Positions 22,114 through 33,346 of a stretch of DNA of 64,000 nt are shown here, in pieces. A model generated the notes under the pieces. It did no database searches. It worked only from the letters and a program-made list of their open reading frames with translations, and was not told the DNA's origin. This DNA comes from Rhynchospora pubera (taxonomy: Eukaryota > Streptophyta > Magnoliopsida > Poales > Cyperaceae): NCBI GenBank assembly GCA_028095005.1, contig CM051462.1, positions 116,674,752 to 116,738,751 of the forward strand, in the 5' to 3' direction. Each line of letters starts with the position of its first letter. The stretch's first letter is position 1. The translations under genes and the position numbers were made by a program.

Positions 22114-24395
22114 TCACTCATGCCTCTGAGCCCCAAAACAGTGTTGACAAGTGATCTATGTAAGGACTCTTCTAGGAACTAGTTTGTAGCTGTAACAGAA
22201 AATAAACAAAACAAAGAAACAAGCAAGGCCAGAAAGAAAGAAAAGAAGAGAGGAAAGGAGATTTTATTCCATAAACAAAAGAACAGTACAGTTCCTTTTT
22301 TACCTTTTCTTCAAAATCCCTTTTTTTTTACAAGTCTTTTTTTTAAAATGATTTTGGCAGCACCTTAGTGTGTTTCTCCAAAGTGTCGCCCCTAATCTTC
22401 CATCTGAGGCTTCTTTTATAGGCATAGTTTAGGGTTTCCATCTTGACACATGGCAGCTTCTCAATTTCCTGAACCTTGATTGATGGCTATGATGAAGAGT
22501 TGGTGAGCCGACTTACTTTTTGCATCCTTGTCTCACTTCCCTTCTTCACTGCTCAATTCACCTTCCAATTGCTAATTGACAAGTGGCACTTGATGCTCAC
22601 CAGGCATGGGGCAGTGGCATGATGATGTGGGCTTACTACTTCTCACTTAGGCCATGTTGGCTACAAGTTTTGGCTTCGAGTGATTATGGCTGCTGTTGTT
22701 TCATTTGCAGCCTTGATTTTGATTTTCTTTGAGCTTAACATTACTGACCTATTTTTACCAATTTCAACTTGAAGGGATCAGCAAGCGTGGTGGCATCATA
22801 TTATTGGTTTAATTAGTCTGGCATGTGGGGTCATATGCCATTTGGCAGTTTGAGTGAGAAGTTGTATAACTAGGATTGTTGCTTTAACTATTCCAATCTC
22901 CTGGATGCCCTTGGCGCCAGAAGGAGTATATGTGTTGGAACTCATCTAATAGTTGATTGCCATCTAATGGTTGAGCATCAATTACAAAAGAGGCGGCAGG
23001 GTCAGGTTTACTTCACTTCAGTTTCATCTTGAGCCTTTGATTCTCATCCAATGATCAACAAAGATGCTTGAGAGATAAGCAATTGAGAGCAACAGTAGAT
23101 GGAGAGGAATGAGCCACGTCTCAAGTCAATTTGTGGAGGAGACATAGTCTTAGGAGGGGACCAGTGAGAGGAGACTATGATTCCCTTTTTTACCCTTTAA
23201 TTTTGTCATTTTTTACTAATTTTAGGGAAGAAGATAAACAGTGAACTTTAAGTTGCATCATCATCATTACACCATCTAAGTACCATATTTAACATGCCTC
23301 ATTACTCAATTGAACTTGTTGACTATTGTTATGCAATGTTTGACCGATAGTTGACCAGTCATGGCACCAATAGGCGTTTTCATTACATTACTTCATTTTA
23401 GCCCCAATTGAATGCATATTCCTGTTCTCAGGACTTTCACAAACATGTATGCACGAGCACACTGAGCTCCCATGTCTCCAATGGCTTCAATTTTGGTTTT
23501 CACCATCCCACTGCTTCGGGGCTTCTTCATCAAAATTGACGCCTCTTAGGTTACCATAGAGGTTGAGATTAGCACCGTTAAACTCTCCTTGAAGCAGGCT
23601 TTCCAACGGTACCAAGAACTCCGGTAATGGTGATGGGGATCGCCGGATTGGGTTTTGTCAGACACGGGTCTCGTCTCCCTCTTCCCTTTCGATTTCTCTC
23701 CTTCTTTTCATTTCGTTGAGGGTGGGGTCCAGCAGGAAAGAGCGAACCAGTGTACGCCACTTGTCTCAAGCTGAGACGCTGGTGAGTGGGGTCGAATGCG
23801 AGAACCAATTGGCGTGTGCCATCTGTTGGTAATGAGCTTGGCTGACAGGTGGGGTCCGAAATGAGAGGACGAAGGGGAGAGGTGTTATAGGCTTCTCCCT
23901 CTCATCCGTTTCCAATGGCCCAACTCCCGTTTTGTTTTTCTCCAATTCCTATTCAATCTGACTAAGTTTCTCTCCATTTCGAAGGATAATGGACTCGTCC
24001 ATTTCATCAATTGTTTGGTTTTGCTCTTCTTTGAAAAATTAATTAATTAAATGAATTTTCTAGAGTTCATAGAATAATTCACGTAATTAATTTGTTCATG
24101 CATCCTCGCTGCATCCTTCTAGCTTCTTGCTTTGTCCAATCATCCATGATATTTATATCACCTTTTCTCCTATTAACATTGAATATTAAATATCAAATTA
24201 ACACAGTCACATGACAAACTGTATTAGTTTTAATATTAATATCGATATTATGGTTTTAGTGCAGAAGCATCTTTTGCTTCAAAAATTGACCCCCTTCTTC
24301 TGAGAATCTGGACTCGGCTTACATTGATGGGCCCTATTTTCACCGCCTTGTGAACTGTTGAAATTCTCTCATGTGTCAAAATTTAGAGGTAAACA

Positions 24396-24990
24396 TTGTT
24401 ACACAACGTTAGCGTTGCACAATGCTGAATAGCGATGGCGAACGTAACCAACAGATTTACGTGTAAAAGAGCGTGGAGCATGCATGCAACATCGCTGCTG
24501 AACGAACTTTGAGTGATGTCTAAGCAATGTTGAGAGCAGTTCTCAGACTCACGTTGTGCAACGCTATTGGGCGTTACACAACTCCAACGTTGCACAACGC
24601 CGTATAGCGTTGGCGAACGGAACCCGCATCTTTCCACATAAAAACACTAGGTTGCCTGCACAACACCAATGTCACGCGCATGCTGCATCGCTGTCTGAGC
24701 AGTGCAGTGTTGCCTGCCTCAGAGCACCGTTGTACAACGCTGAGCAGCGTTACACAACCTAGAAGCGAAAACGTTGTGTAACCTTACTTAGCGTTGCACA
24801 ACGTTCTAACAAGAGGAGATAACAGATTTAACAGGTTTAAAAGCAAATGAACTAGCATTGCACAACGCTACTGAACGTTGTGTAATGCTGTTCCAATCTT
24901 GTCAGAAAATTTGCAATTTAAGAGCGAATTAACTCTGCGTTGTGTAACGGCAAACGGCGTTGTATAACGCTTGACAAAAAAACTGAGCAT
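24396..24990. repeat. Cluster of GCGTTGTACAACGC palindromes, right part
   Basis: Continuation of the cluster at 14490-14795 after the inner retroelement. At least eight inverted words are visible, for example GCGTTGCACAATGC, CGTTGTGCAACGC, CGTTGTACAACGC, GCGTTGCACAACG and GCGTTGTATAACGC, often paired about 15-25 bases apart. Together the two parts hold more than a dozen copies in about 900 bases of LTR. Confidence 0.75.
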
Positions 24991-25930
24991 TTTACCAGCA
25001 AATTGAGTGAGATTAGTTTAGAGTTTAATTATACCTAAACTATTGATTCTAACTAGTCCAATGCAATCTCTTGAAGGTCCAAACCATGCGCCACACTTGC
25101 TTTAATCCATTCTTCAAAAGATCTAGCTATAAAACACTAAATGGAGATGTTAGGTTTAGGGTTTCGGTGTTGTTTTGCAAATCGGCAAATCGAGAGAAAA
25201 TGATTAACCAACAGAGATTCATGAAGGTAGTGTCAAATATGTTTTAATTTATTTTTTATTATGGGAGTATGTAATTTTGCACAAGGGAGTATTTAAATAT
25301 TATTAAAAGAGTATGTAAGATTCTTTAAGGAAGTGTGAAATATGTTTCAAATTATATTTTATTACAGAAGTATGTAATTTTATATAAGGGAGTATCTAAA
25401 TATTATTAAAAGAGTACATAATATTCATTAAGAAAGTGTCAAATATGTTTTAATTTATCATTTTATTATCGAAGTATGTAATTTTACATAAGGGAGTATG
25501 TAAGATTCATTAAGGAAGTGTCAAATATGTTTTTATTTATCTTTTTATTATGGAAGTACGTAATTTGTGATAAGAGAGTAACTAATTATGTTTAAGGGAG
25601 TATGTGAAATTCATCAAGAGAGAGCCAAATATGTTTTTCTTACTTTAAAAGAGTATTTAATTTGTATCACGAGAGTAATTATATTTACGTAAGGGAGTAT
25701 CTTATTATATTATAACATAAGCGAGTATATTTTTTTCACTAAAGGGAGTATCTATTTTGACTTAAGGAAATATTTATTATGAATCAAGAGAAATATTAAA
25801 TTATTATGTACAATTCTATTAAAAAAAATGAAGAACGAAGAAAAAAAAAAGATAGAAGGGACAACAACGAGGGAGAAGAAGAAAAAATGAAAGGGAGATC
25901 AGAAGAAAAAGAGAGCGTCAGAGCGACATA

Positions 25931-26676
25931 AAATTTGTATGACGTCGTAATATAGTTCTTGACATCTCAAATCGTAGTGCGCATCGTTTCTGGACCAGTT
26001 CATTTTTTATGCGCGGATGCGTGGAATGGCAGGATCGCAGATCGCATATGAGTTCCGTAAACTTAGTACGGACAGAATGGAATAATGCAATGATAAATTA
26101 ATATATACCGGGTGTTTCCACATTTTATCCGTATTGATCAAATTTAGAGTACATAGGGCTGATATGATGGACTATTTGATTTTTAAAATATAAATAAACT
26201 AGCAGTGTATAAATTAATTGGATCAAACATTCGAACCGATGGTCAAAATATCAGTCAAATAAGCACGTAGTAACTTTACTAGTCAAAGATGTTCTCATAG
26301 GTGCGCAAATAAATAAATAAAATACTATTAGACAATACTATTAGATAATAAAAATGTGTTACTCAATTTATCAGTGATACAAATAATTATGATGTTCAAT
26401 TTTTTTCTTATTAATTAGATGGAAAGTCAAACCATATTGTTGCTTTGTCTAGTAATTGATATCCAATCATATATCAAATCGATCCAACGACAGAAGCATG
26501 TGTTAGCACACTAGATCTAGGATGCTAGCACGCTCTGGTGGTAGATAGCTAGCCTTCATCCATGACCGCATAGGTTCGGATCGCCGTTAAACTGGTTGAA
26601 CCAGTTCGATTTTAAAAACATGGTGATATAGTGGGATCTTAACATTTTGCACTGCAGAAAATAAATTATAACACTG
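25931..26676. other. Intergenic stretch, nothing recognised
   Basis: AT-rich sequence to the right of the second composite repeat. No gene, RNA or element end could be supported. Confidence 0.4.
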
Positions 26677-26832
26677 GGGCCGTTTGGATCGCTTAGGAAT
26701 AGGAGAAATTTCTTAGTCCTAGACATAAATTATTGGGAAAGTGTAATTTTGTGAAGAGTTTGAATTATTTATAATAAATTTATGTCTAGGAATAGAAAAT
26801 TCCTTCTATTCCCATATGATCCAAACAGTCCC
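26677..26832. mobile_element. MITE of the GGGGCCGTTTGGATCGCTTA subfamily
   Basis: 156 bp. Left end GGGCCGTTTGGATCGCTTAG, right end ATGATCCAAACAGTCCC, flanked by CTG (26674-26676 and 26833-26835). The internal block GTGAAGAGTTTGAATTATTT is shared with the related copies at 44235 and 44377. Confidence 0.7.
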
Positions 26833-26835
26833 CTG

Positions 26836-26972
26836 GCCCGTTTAATTCTGAGTAGTTTATATGTCAAATTTATTATAAACAATTCAAACTCTTCACAAAG
26901 TTACATACTTCCTAATAAATTTATACCTAAGAATTATAAATTTTCTAAATTCCTACAACATCCAAATGGGGC
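26836..26972. mobile_element. Second, decayed MITE abutting the previous one
   Basis: Left end GCCCGTTTAATTC is degraded. The right end CATCCAAATGGGGC and the block AATTTATTATAAACAATTC plus TTCACAAAGTTACATACTTC mark it as the same family in the opposite orientation. The two copies lie head to head without a spacer, which suggests insertion of one at the end of the other. Confidence 0.55.
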
Positions 26973-27429
26973 ACTAGATATTTCTACATGCATCGACTGT
27001 GCAGGGTATTTGCATGGTGAAAAGTCTAATTCATACCTTATCGGACGAATTTCGTAATAAATGCGAGTCCACATGAAGCAAAAGCGATTGCATTAAATTT
27101 GAACGGTCCTCAAAATGTCATCAACTGCATGTGTACAAGCTGCGATCTTTCAAACTTTTTCATGGTAGCTATAGGATCGACCTCCTATAGGCCAACTCGG
27201 CAACTCCAAGCCCAACTCAAATGAAACCCAGACCATCGCGCGCTAGATTGGATTTTGGCACGTGAGGTTCCTTTTTTTCTTTTCTTTTTTTCTCCTTTTG
27301 GGTATAATGAGGTTCCTTATTAGTATGCAGCACAAAAAATGGAATTACATGCAGTATTTGAACTCGTCTTATCTATATATATTTTTTTAATAAAATAAAG
27401 AAAAAACGAAAAATTTCAAAGATATTATA
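26973..27429. other. Intergenic stretch, nothing recognised
   Basis: No gene or element end found in these 457 bases between the MITE pair and the fold-back element. Confidence 0.4.
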
Positions 27430-27438
27430 TTTTATATA

Positions 27439-27855
27439 GAGAAAGTTTAATATGCACCATAGTGCATATGGCATTCCGTGCACCATGAATTTTTTCGAAA
27501 ATATTTTTATAAATTAACAAATCTAATTTAACCAATCTAATATACGTATTGAAATTTCATATCAAACCAAAATTTACAATTTTTAAGATTTTATTACTAT
27601 TTTTTTTCGAATTTTTTAAAACATGTCATTTTTGGAATGTTGTACTATTTACAATTTTCCAAAAATGACATGTCTTAAAAAAATCGAAAAAAAATAGTAA
27701 TAAAATCTCAAAAATTGTAAAATTTGGTTTTCTATGAGATTTCAATATGTAGATTAGATTGGTTAAATTAGATTTGTCAATTTACAAAAATAACCCCGAA
27801 AAAGTCCGCGGTGTACAGAATGCCCTATGCACTATAGTGTATATTAAACTTTCTC
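27439..27855. mobile_element. Fold-back MITE, 417 bp, MULE-type target duplication
   Basis: The element is a nearly complete palindrome. GAGAAAGTTTAATATGCACC on the left pairs with the reverse complement of the right end, and pairing continues for about 195 bases per arm to a loop of about 20-25 bases near 27645. The 9-bp duplication TTTTATATA is exact at 27430-27438 and 27856-27864. An arm of the same family is found at 49262-49441. It is non-coding and AT-rich; a transcript would fold into a long near-perfect hairpin. Confidence 0.85.
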
Positions 27856-27864
27856 TTTTATATA

Positions 27865-29211
27865 TAGTCCAACTCATGAAGAAAGGAAACAATCTTCTTT
27901 GCAATGCCCACTGGCTATTATTATATTTTTTCAGATTCGTTCTTCATGACCACATATTACGTACAAATAAGAATTTCATTAATACTGTCGTTCTTTTCTT
28001 TTTATTTTTATTTTTTGGTTAATATTAAGCATATACATCAGCTATTTGTGCCGAGCATGCATGTGATTGCCAAGGGTAACCTAAACGATAATAATAGTTA
28101 TTATAATTATAATAATTATTACATTAACTATTAGATTAATTATTTATATTATGTTAATTTATTATTTTTATTAACGTCTAATTTTAAACCTCTAGTACTA
28201 GAACATATAGGTATATTAACGTTCCCAACTTAAGCTTTCCGTGCGACCATAATTTATCACGCTCCTCTACAAATATTTTTCTAACATCGGATGAGATAAG
28301 ATTTACGAGTTACGGAGAAGTGGAGAAGTTTGAAGGCATTAAATTGCAGTTAGCACTTCAATGTACTTAGTGATTAAAATACAATATGTAAACATGAATA
28401 ACACTACAGTTGCACCCAAAAAGAAAAACAATTCTTAAATACGAGTAATTTCCTGGTAGTTCTTTTATGAAATATCAAGTCTCTTTGGCACACAGACTCC
28501 AACAATGCATATTTGCATTTTAATTCTAGCATGGGGAAACACTGTTCAACATTGCACACACGTGCAGGGCAGTGGTCTAAATACGCATAAGTATGTACGA
28601 ATTAATGAATGAATACACTGTACATAAATTAGTTTATATATACTATACATATGCATTAATAAATTTGGAAAACAGTAAACGTGTGTGGACGAGTCTGAAA
28701 TGGACTAATGTAAATTATGTAATTGAACAGTGGCCGTTGGGAACTGTGTCCCGTGTCAGGCGCCTTAGAGTTAGACACGGGGACTGGCATGGAGCGCAAG
28801 GTGCGCTGGGTTTGTGCCTCTTACCATTGTTGAATTCTATAGACATGCTCGAACGATCAGGGATAATTCTAGGTATATCCAGTCCGTTTTACTTTGATCA
28901 GACGGTCTGGATTTTTTAGGAATCTTTGATGAGACTAATGTTCAACTCCGCTCTCTTTGCCGACAGTTTTTCTTCTTAATTGCTTTTTAGTATTAATATT
29001 CTGCAACAGTTGGTTATGCTGGTCTAATAATAATTGAACAATATATGCGTCGGTCGTTGCTATGCATGATTAATGTGCCTTTTTGTATTATATCCTTCTT
29101 TTATTAAAGCAGTTAAAGAGCTTTATGAGAGCATTATGAGAGCGAATTTGAAGTTTGTAACGTCTGCCACGTTTAATTGGATTAAATCAGTTTGACTTTC
29201 TTGTTTTCTAT
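27865..29211. other. Intergenic stretch, nothing firmly recognised
   Basis: AT-rich apart from a GC-richer patch at about 28730-28880 that contains CCCGTGTCAGGCGCC and GACACGGGG. The frame at 28593-28919 crosses it but has no recognisable domain. The patch may be part of a degraded element. Confidence 0.4.
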
Positions 29212-29360
29212 GGTTCCGTTTGGATACGTGTGGGATGAAGGAAGAAGGAAAGAAAATTTATTATAAACAATCCAAACTCTTCACAAAATTACACACTTTC
29301 AAATATTTCTTCTCACTTCTTCTCTTTTTTCCTTCTTCTCACACCTATCCAAACAGAGCC
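29212..29360. mobile_element. Small MITE of the GGCTCCGTTTGGAT family
   Basis: 149 bp. Ends GGTTCCGTTTGGATACGTG and the reverse complement of CACCTATCCAAACAGAGCC, flanked by TAT (29209-29211 and 29361-29363). It carries the internal block AATTTATTATAAACAATCC and TTCACAAAATTACACACTT. Confidence 0.75.
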
Positions 29361-30952
29361 TATGTAATTTTCAAGATGGAGATAACGTTTATTAATTGTT
29401 TCTAAAAAAATCATTAGGAAGATTTACGAAGTGAAGGTTTTAGAATTTGATTCGCGTGGTTTATTGGTTGGAGAGAAATTTAGTGTTTAGTGTTTTATCA
29501 GTAATAAAATTGTCGAACAAACCATATCGACATTTTGAATTTTAACTCTTTCTCAGTTATTTTTTTTATATCTATATTACAATGAGACAATTGTATCAAT
29601 TTTTGAACAATTAGCACAACAAACTATTTTATAAACAATTTTTTTAAAAAAAAATGCACTTAGTCATATTATTTTGGAACAAATTAAACAATTTGACTGA
29701 ATAAATCGCAAAAAAATATCCATGATAAAATGGTAATAAAATAATTGTGCTGTGTGTGGCCAAAAAAGTTGATTATTTAACTATATCGATGATAAAGTGG
29801 ACCATGTTATAAGCATAATTAATGAAGATATACTTAGTAAGTGCGAGTTTTACACGATTTTTGCACTCCTCAAAGCATCAAGATTTATGGAAGACGTGAT
29901 CAGCGATCCAGATTAGATGGAGTCATGAACTGCACCGTATACAAGTTTGGTTCAAGAGAACGAGGCTATTATATGGAATCTTTCTTGACACGTGCTGACG
30001 TGCTAAAAAGTGAACCACCAGTCCACATCATGGACACTGAGATAGGCCGCAGAAAATCCCCAGAACCTTGCAGCGAAAGCGGAGGACCAGGATCGCACGA
30101 TATAAAACCAACGACTTAGAAAATTCGAACATGAAAATGATATTGTGGGAATAGGGCCATGAATGTTGGAATTCTATAGTGATGAAGATAAAAGATTAAG
30201 AACAAGATTCTATTTGTGTGTGGCCATGCACACTTCGATAAAAATATAATTATAATATTTAATGCTCTTAAAGTAAATGTAAAATGCATGGTTACATAAT
30301 CCTTTTACGTCTTCACCAAAATGCATTAGGCCCATCAATGGCCATCAAATATTAGGATCAACTTTAGCTATGGATAAGTAATCGTATGACCATGATGCCC
30401 AGTAAATTATTGAAGTATTATGACTATTAAAACGTACTTATATTTCTTAAATAATTCAACATACAAAATTATGAGAAGGGCTGATAATACCCGTTTTTGT
30501 TAGACAATCATGAGTCATGACAGACAAAAAACGCTTATTAAAATAAAAAATTAAATTATAGAAACATAAGACAATAAACAATACAATGAATGGCATACAG
30601 AAGTCTACACATCAGAACGCCTCAATTAATATGTTCTTTCGTGCTTCACGTGTGAACTGTTCTGTTTTGTGTTTAATGAATCTTATATTTATTTTGTTAA
30701 AAAAATGAAATTTAATCAGCGTCAATTCCATCAAATAATGACTGCAGATTAACTGTGCTTGGGTCTACTTGTACTAATTTATCTTGCTTCGAGAACTCGT
30801 ATTTTATTGCTAATTAAGACGGGTGGCTCAATAAGTTTATGAATTATTTACCAACATTAATTTACGTGTATTGTTATATATTTGCAAATGTAACACCTCG
30901 CTAGGCTTCTGCAAACCGTATTAATTTCTCCTAACGCTGACTTAGTACCAAC
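29361..30952. other. Intergenic stretch, one unassigned open frame
   Basis: Mostly AT-rich. A 92-codon frame at 29841-30119 has a more balanced base composition and charge pattern than its surroundings, but no domain and no flanking splice or promoter signals that I can defend. A small imperfect palindrome sits at about 30490-30530 (TTTTTGTTAGAC/GACAGACAAAAAA). Confidence 0.35.
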
Positions 30953-31627
30953 TAGGGCGGTATATGAGTCGAGTTTGAACGAGTTGAGCATAATACGAAT
31001 TCGAACTCGTTACAACTCGAGTCAACTCGTGACTCGTTCGGGAGGCGGTTTCGAGCTATCCGTGCTAACTCGAACTCGTCATTTTGTAACTCGAGTCAAC
31101 TCGTGAATATAGTGAATAGATGCAATAATTATCTAAAAAAAATAAAGTTCCGCACATAGGCTCCGTTTGGATAGGTGTGGGAAGAAGGGAAGAAGGGAAG
31201 AAGTGGGAAGAAGTATTGGGAAGTGTGTAACTTTGTGAAGAGTTTGGATTGTTTAATAATAAATTTGGGTCCTTCTCTTATTCTCTTCTTCCCATCCCAA
31301 TCCAAACACTGCCATACACAAACAAATATCTCACAACTCATAACATATGCATAAACCAAGTTGTGCTGTACATCGAAAGGAAAAGATATTTGGGGACTAA
31401 ACCTTTTTTTGTGCTATACAGTATACACGATATAATATTTTTATTTTTTGCATGTATATGTTGCTGATTCGAGTTGGACCTAACTCGAACTCACTAAATA
31501 AAACTCACGAGTCAGCACAACTCGAGTTTCTAGAACTCGATCGAGTCCTATTAACTTGAGTTACCAACGAGTTTTTTCGAGTTGAGTTCGAGTAACTCAC
31601 GAGTTACGAGTTATTTGCTCACCCCTA
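30953..31627. mobile_element. hAT-like MITE with AACTCGAGT repeats, 675 bp
   Basis: Ends TAGGGCGGTATATGAGT and the reverse complement of TTTGCTCACCCCTA. The flanks are GTACCAAC (30945-30952) and GCACCAAC (31628-31635), an 8-bp duplication with one mismatch. Both subterminal regions are packed with ACTCGAACTCG, AACTCGAGTCAACTCGTGA and related words, the same style of organisation as the GGATACGGAT elements but with a different motif. A smaller MITE is nested at 31159-31313. Confidence 0.75.
31159..31313. mobile_element. GGCTCCGTTTGGAT-family MITE nested in the hAT-like element
   Basis: 155 bp. Left end GGCTCCGTTTGGATAGGTG, right end CCCAATCCAAACACTGCC, flanked by ATA (31156-31158 and 31314-31316). 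The core GTGAAGAGTTTGGATTGTTT is intact. Nesting shows that it moved after its host element. Confidence 0.8.
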
Positions 31628-31663
31628 GCACCAACATAGGCCAATCCCTTAGCTGTCTTATAA

Positions 31664-32252
31664 GGGGTCGTTTGGCAACATCAAAGTTTAGTGGGATCAA
31701 GGGTTAAAGTTAGCATTTTGGGATCAGTGTTTGAGGTTAAAGTTAATAAAAGTTAGTACTAACTTAAAGTTAGTAATTGTTGTTTGGCATGATAGGTTAA
31801 CATTAGTGATTAAAGTGAATGCATTTAATTATAACATTCATTTTAATCTAGACATTTTAGAATTCGAAAGTTTTAAATCTTAATATTTTCAAAATTTAAA
31901 ATTTAAAAAATTTTTAAAAGATGAAAATTAAAATTTTAAATTTTAAAATTTGAAAATTGCAAATTGAAATTCTGAAATTTAAAATTTGAAATTTTGAAAT
32001 TTGAAATTTGAAATTTGAAATTTTGAAATTTGAAATTTGAAAATTTCAAATTTTAGAGTTTCTTCTCAAGGTTTTTCTCTTTAGATACGATATATATATT
32101 TTTTTTTGTGTTTGAGAAAAGCTTAAATATATGACCAAGTTAGGAAGATAGTGCTAATCACGTTGACCCCAAAGTTGTTTGACGATGCAAGTCATGTAGG
32201 TTAGCTCGTTGACCAAAAAATCAAGCTAAACTTGGCACTACCAAACGAGCCC
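31664..32252. mobile_element. Harbinger-like MITE, 589 bp
   Basis: Ends GGGGTCGTTTGGCAAC and the reverse complement of TACCAAACGAGCCC, with TAA on both sides (31661-31663 and 32253-32255). The interior contains a run of AAATTTGAAATTTTG words (about 31905-32056) but no coding frame. It begins only 36 bases after the end of the hAT-like element. Confidence 0.75.
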
Positions 32253-33215
32253 TAAATACATAATATTCTATCTAACAATCAACGTCACGGCAATTATGTG
32301 TGTTCAAGCGGATAATTAACAGCTTAATCTAATATATCAATCGGTTGAGAGGTCACCACAGTTGCAATCAATGCTCATTCTTCGTCTTTTAATCATCTAT
32401 TGAAATCTATTGACTGATCAAAGATTTTATTGCCTTCTCATTATAATGCATTATATTATTGCAAGGCCGTCCAATGCATTAATTTCCTACATTGGCTAGC
32501 CAGGCTTAAATTTAGCAATGGCAGCTGTACAATTGTATTTGTACAGACAGAAAAGCGAAGAGCCCAATAAACACTCTAATTTTGTCTGCTTAAGTTCACA
32601 TCTGCTGTAGTAATTATAATGATACCATAATCATGATCAACGAGTCAAATGGCCAGACTTCGTTTATTTAACATAAATCTCAGATTTTTGTACAATTAAA
32701 AAGTAGATTTATACGTACTTTATTTTTACCCGTTTAAATTTAGTCTTACTTGTATATATCTTATTCATTTCTATTAAAATTAATAGACAACAATGGCGGG
32801 ATACAAGTAATTATAAAAATATAGTAATGAGTATTATATTGCCTTACCAAATAACAAATGAATGAAAAAAATATATACTTACATCAAATACATCAATATG
32901 ATCATGCTATAATATATAAAAAAAACACATTATTTTTTTTTAAAAAAGACAGAAGTTATGAATTCAACAAAATATACACACATTGTATATTTCAATTTGG
33001 TCACAATGAGTGAATTAAAAGAAAGAAATGTATATTTTGTAATTTTATATTTGCTAGTCAATCTATATAAGGTAACGATATGAAATAGTTCTTAATCATA
33101 TTCTTACTTTTTATACTGATGAAAAATAAACTTTACTCGGATAAACAAATACACGAGTTTAATTATTTATAGGCATCTCCAACTTGCAGCTCTTAACTAG
33201 CTGATTGTGTTCTCT

Positions 33216-33242
33216 TTTTTTTTTTTTTTTTTTTGAGATATT
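33216..33242 (-). mobile_element. Minute 5'-truncated retroinsertion (poly(T) plus a few bases)
   Basis: A run of about 18 T followed by GAGATATT lies between GATTGTGTTCTCT (33203-33215) and GATTGCGTTCTCT (33243-33255). A 13-bp duplication with one mismatch around a poly(A) tract on the minus strand is the mark of LINE-mediated retroposition that stopped almost at once. Confidence 0.6.
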
Positions 33243-33324
33243 GATTGCGTTCTCTGTATGGCTCCAGCCTGCACACACCGAAGCGAAATGGCAACATTTT
33301 CACAAGCCATATTGCTCCTATTTA

Positions 33325-33346
33325 TTATTATTATTTTTTTAGTCGA
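33325..33346 (-). mobile_element. Second minute retroinsertion
   Basis: 22 bases of T-rich sequence ending AGTCGA lie between two exact copies of ATATTGCTCCTATTTA (33309-33324 and 33347-33362). As above, this fits retroposition with extreme 5' truncation. A simple 38-bp tandem duplication is the alternative. Confidence 0.5.

Larger units (their letters stand above)
14801..24395 (-). mobile_element. Ty3/gypsy retrotransposon, Ogre/Tat-like, deleted for pol
   Basis: Read right to left: 5' LTR 24395-18731, leader with primer-binding region 18730-18594, ORF1 18593-16806, gag ORF 16802 onward, then about 30 bases of LTR 3' end at 14830-14801. The LTR end sequence (plus strand TGTCTCGCACTTTTTCAGTC...) is present at both 14801 and 18731. 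The 5-mer TTGTT flanks the whole at 14796-14800 and 24396-24400. Both flanks lie in the same palindrome cluster of the host solo LTR, which supports the boundaries independently. An extra ORF before gag and a very long LTR are traits of Ogre elements in the Tat lineage. Protease, RT, RNase H and integrase are missing. The 5-mer alone could be chance, so the right boundary is less certain than the left. Confidence 0.65.
18731..24395 (-). repeat. 5' LTR of the Ogre/Tat-like element, about 5.7 kb
   Basis: Minus strand start TGTTTACC at 24395, end GTGCGAGACA at 18731. It has no coding frames beyond short random ones. It contains a degenerate minisatellite of TTTTGAGTTTG words (19430-19690), three spaced copies of a 26-base motif (21691-22113), and GC-richer patches at 20100-20460 and 23580-23900. 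Its length is inferred from the position of the second TTGTT duplication and cannot be checked against a second full LTR, because only about 30 bases of the 3' LTR remain. Confidence 0.5.
13904..25213 (+). mobile_element. Solo LTR, about 1.71 kb, interrupted by a second retroelement
   Basis: The element starts TGTTGTCTC at 13904 and ends ACCAACA at 25213, with canonical TG...CA ends and a TGTTG/CAACA terminal inversion. The 5-bp duplication GAGAT is at 13899-13903 and 25214-25218. Joining the flanks at one GAGAT gives GAGTATGAGAGATTCATGAA, almost the same as the uninterrupted array unit GAGTATGTAAGATTCATTAA near 25495. A G-rich GCCTAGAGGGGGGTGAATAG block lies near the left end, and a TATA-like ATATATATAG at about 14464, both consistent with plus orientation. 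No gag or pol of its own is present, so it is a solo LTR. Its length excludes the 9.6-kb insert at 14801-24395 and one copied 5-mer. Confidence 0.75.
13430..25930. repeat. Second composite repeat (CT arm, minisatellite core, GA arm), split by nested LTR elements
   Basis: 13435-13620 is C/T-rich. 13655-13903 and 25219-25800 are an array of words such as GGGAGTATGTAAGATTCATT and GTCAAATATGTTTTAATTTA. 25825-25925 is G/A-rich with AGAAGAAAAAG tracts. This is the same three-part order as 4096-7110, with related core words (GGGAGTAT, ATAAGGGAG). The array is interrupted by a solo LTR at 13904-25213. I could not define the outer ends. Without the insertion the whole would be about 1.2 kb. Confidence 0.55.

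Noticed and set aside
29841..30119. 92-codon frame with balanced composition
   Set aside because: No domain, no promoter or splice context and no similarity I can name; left as an open frame in the spacer description.
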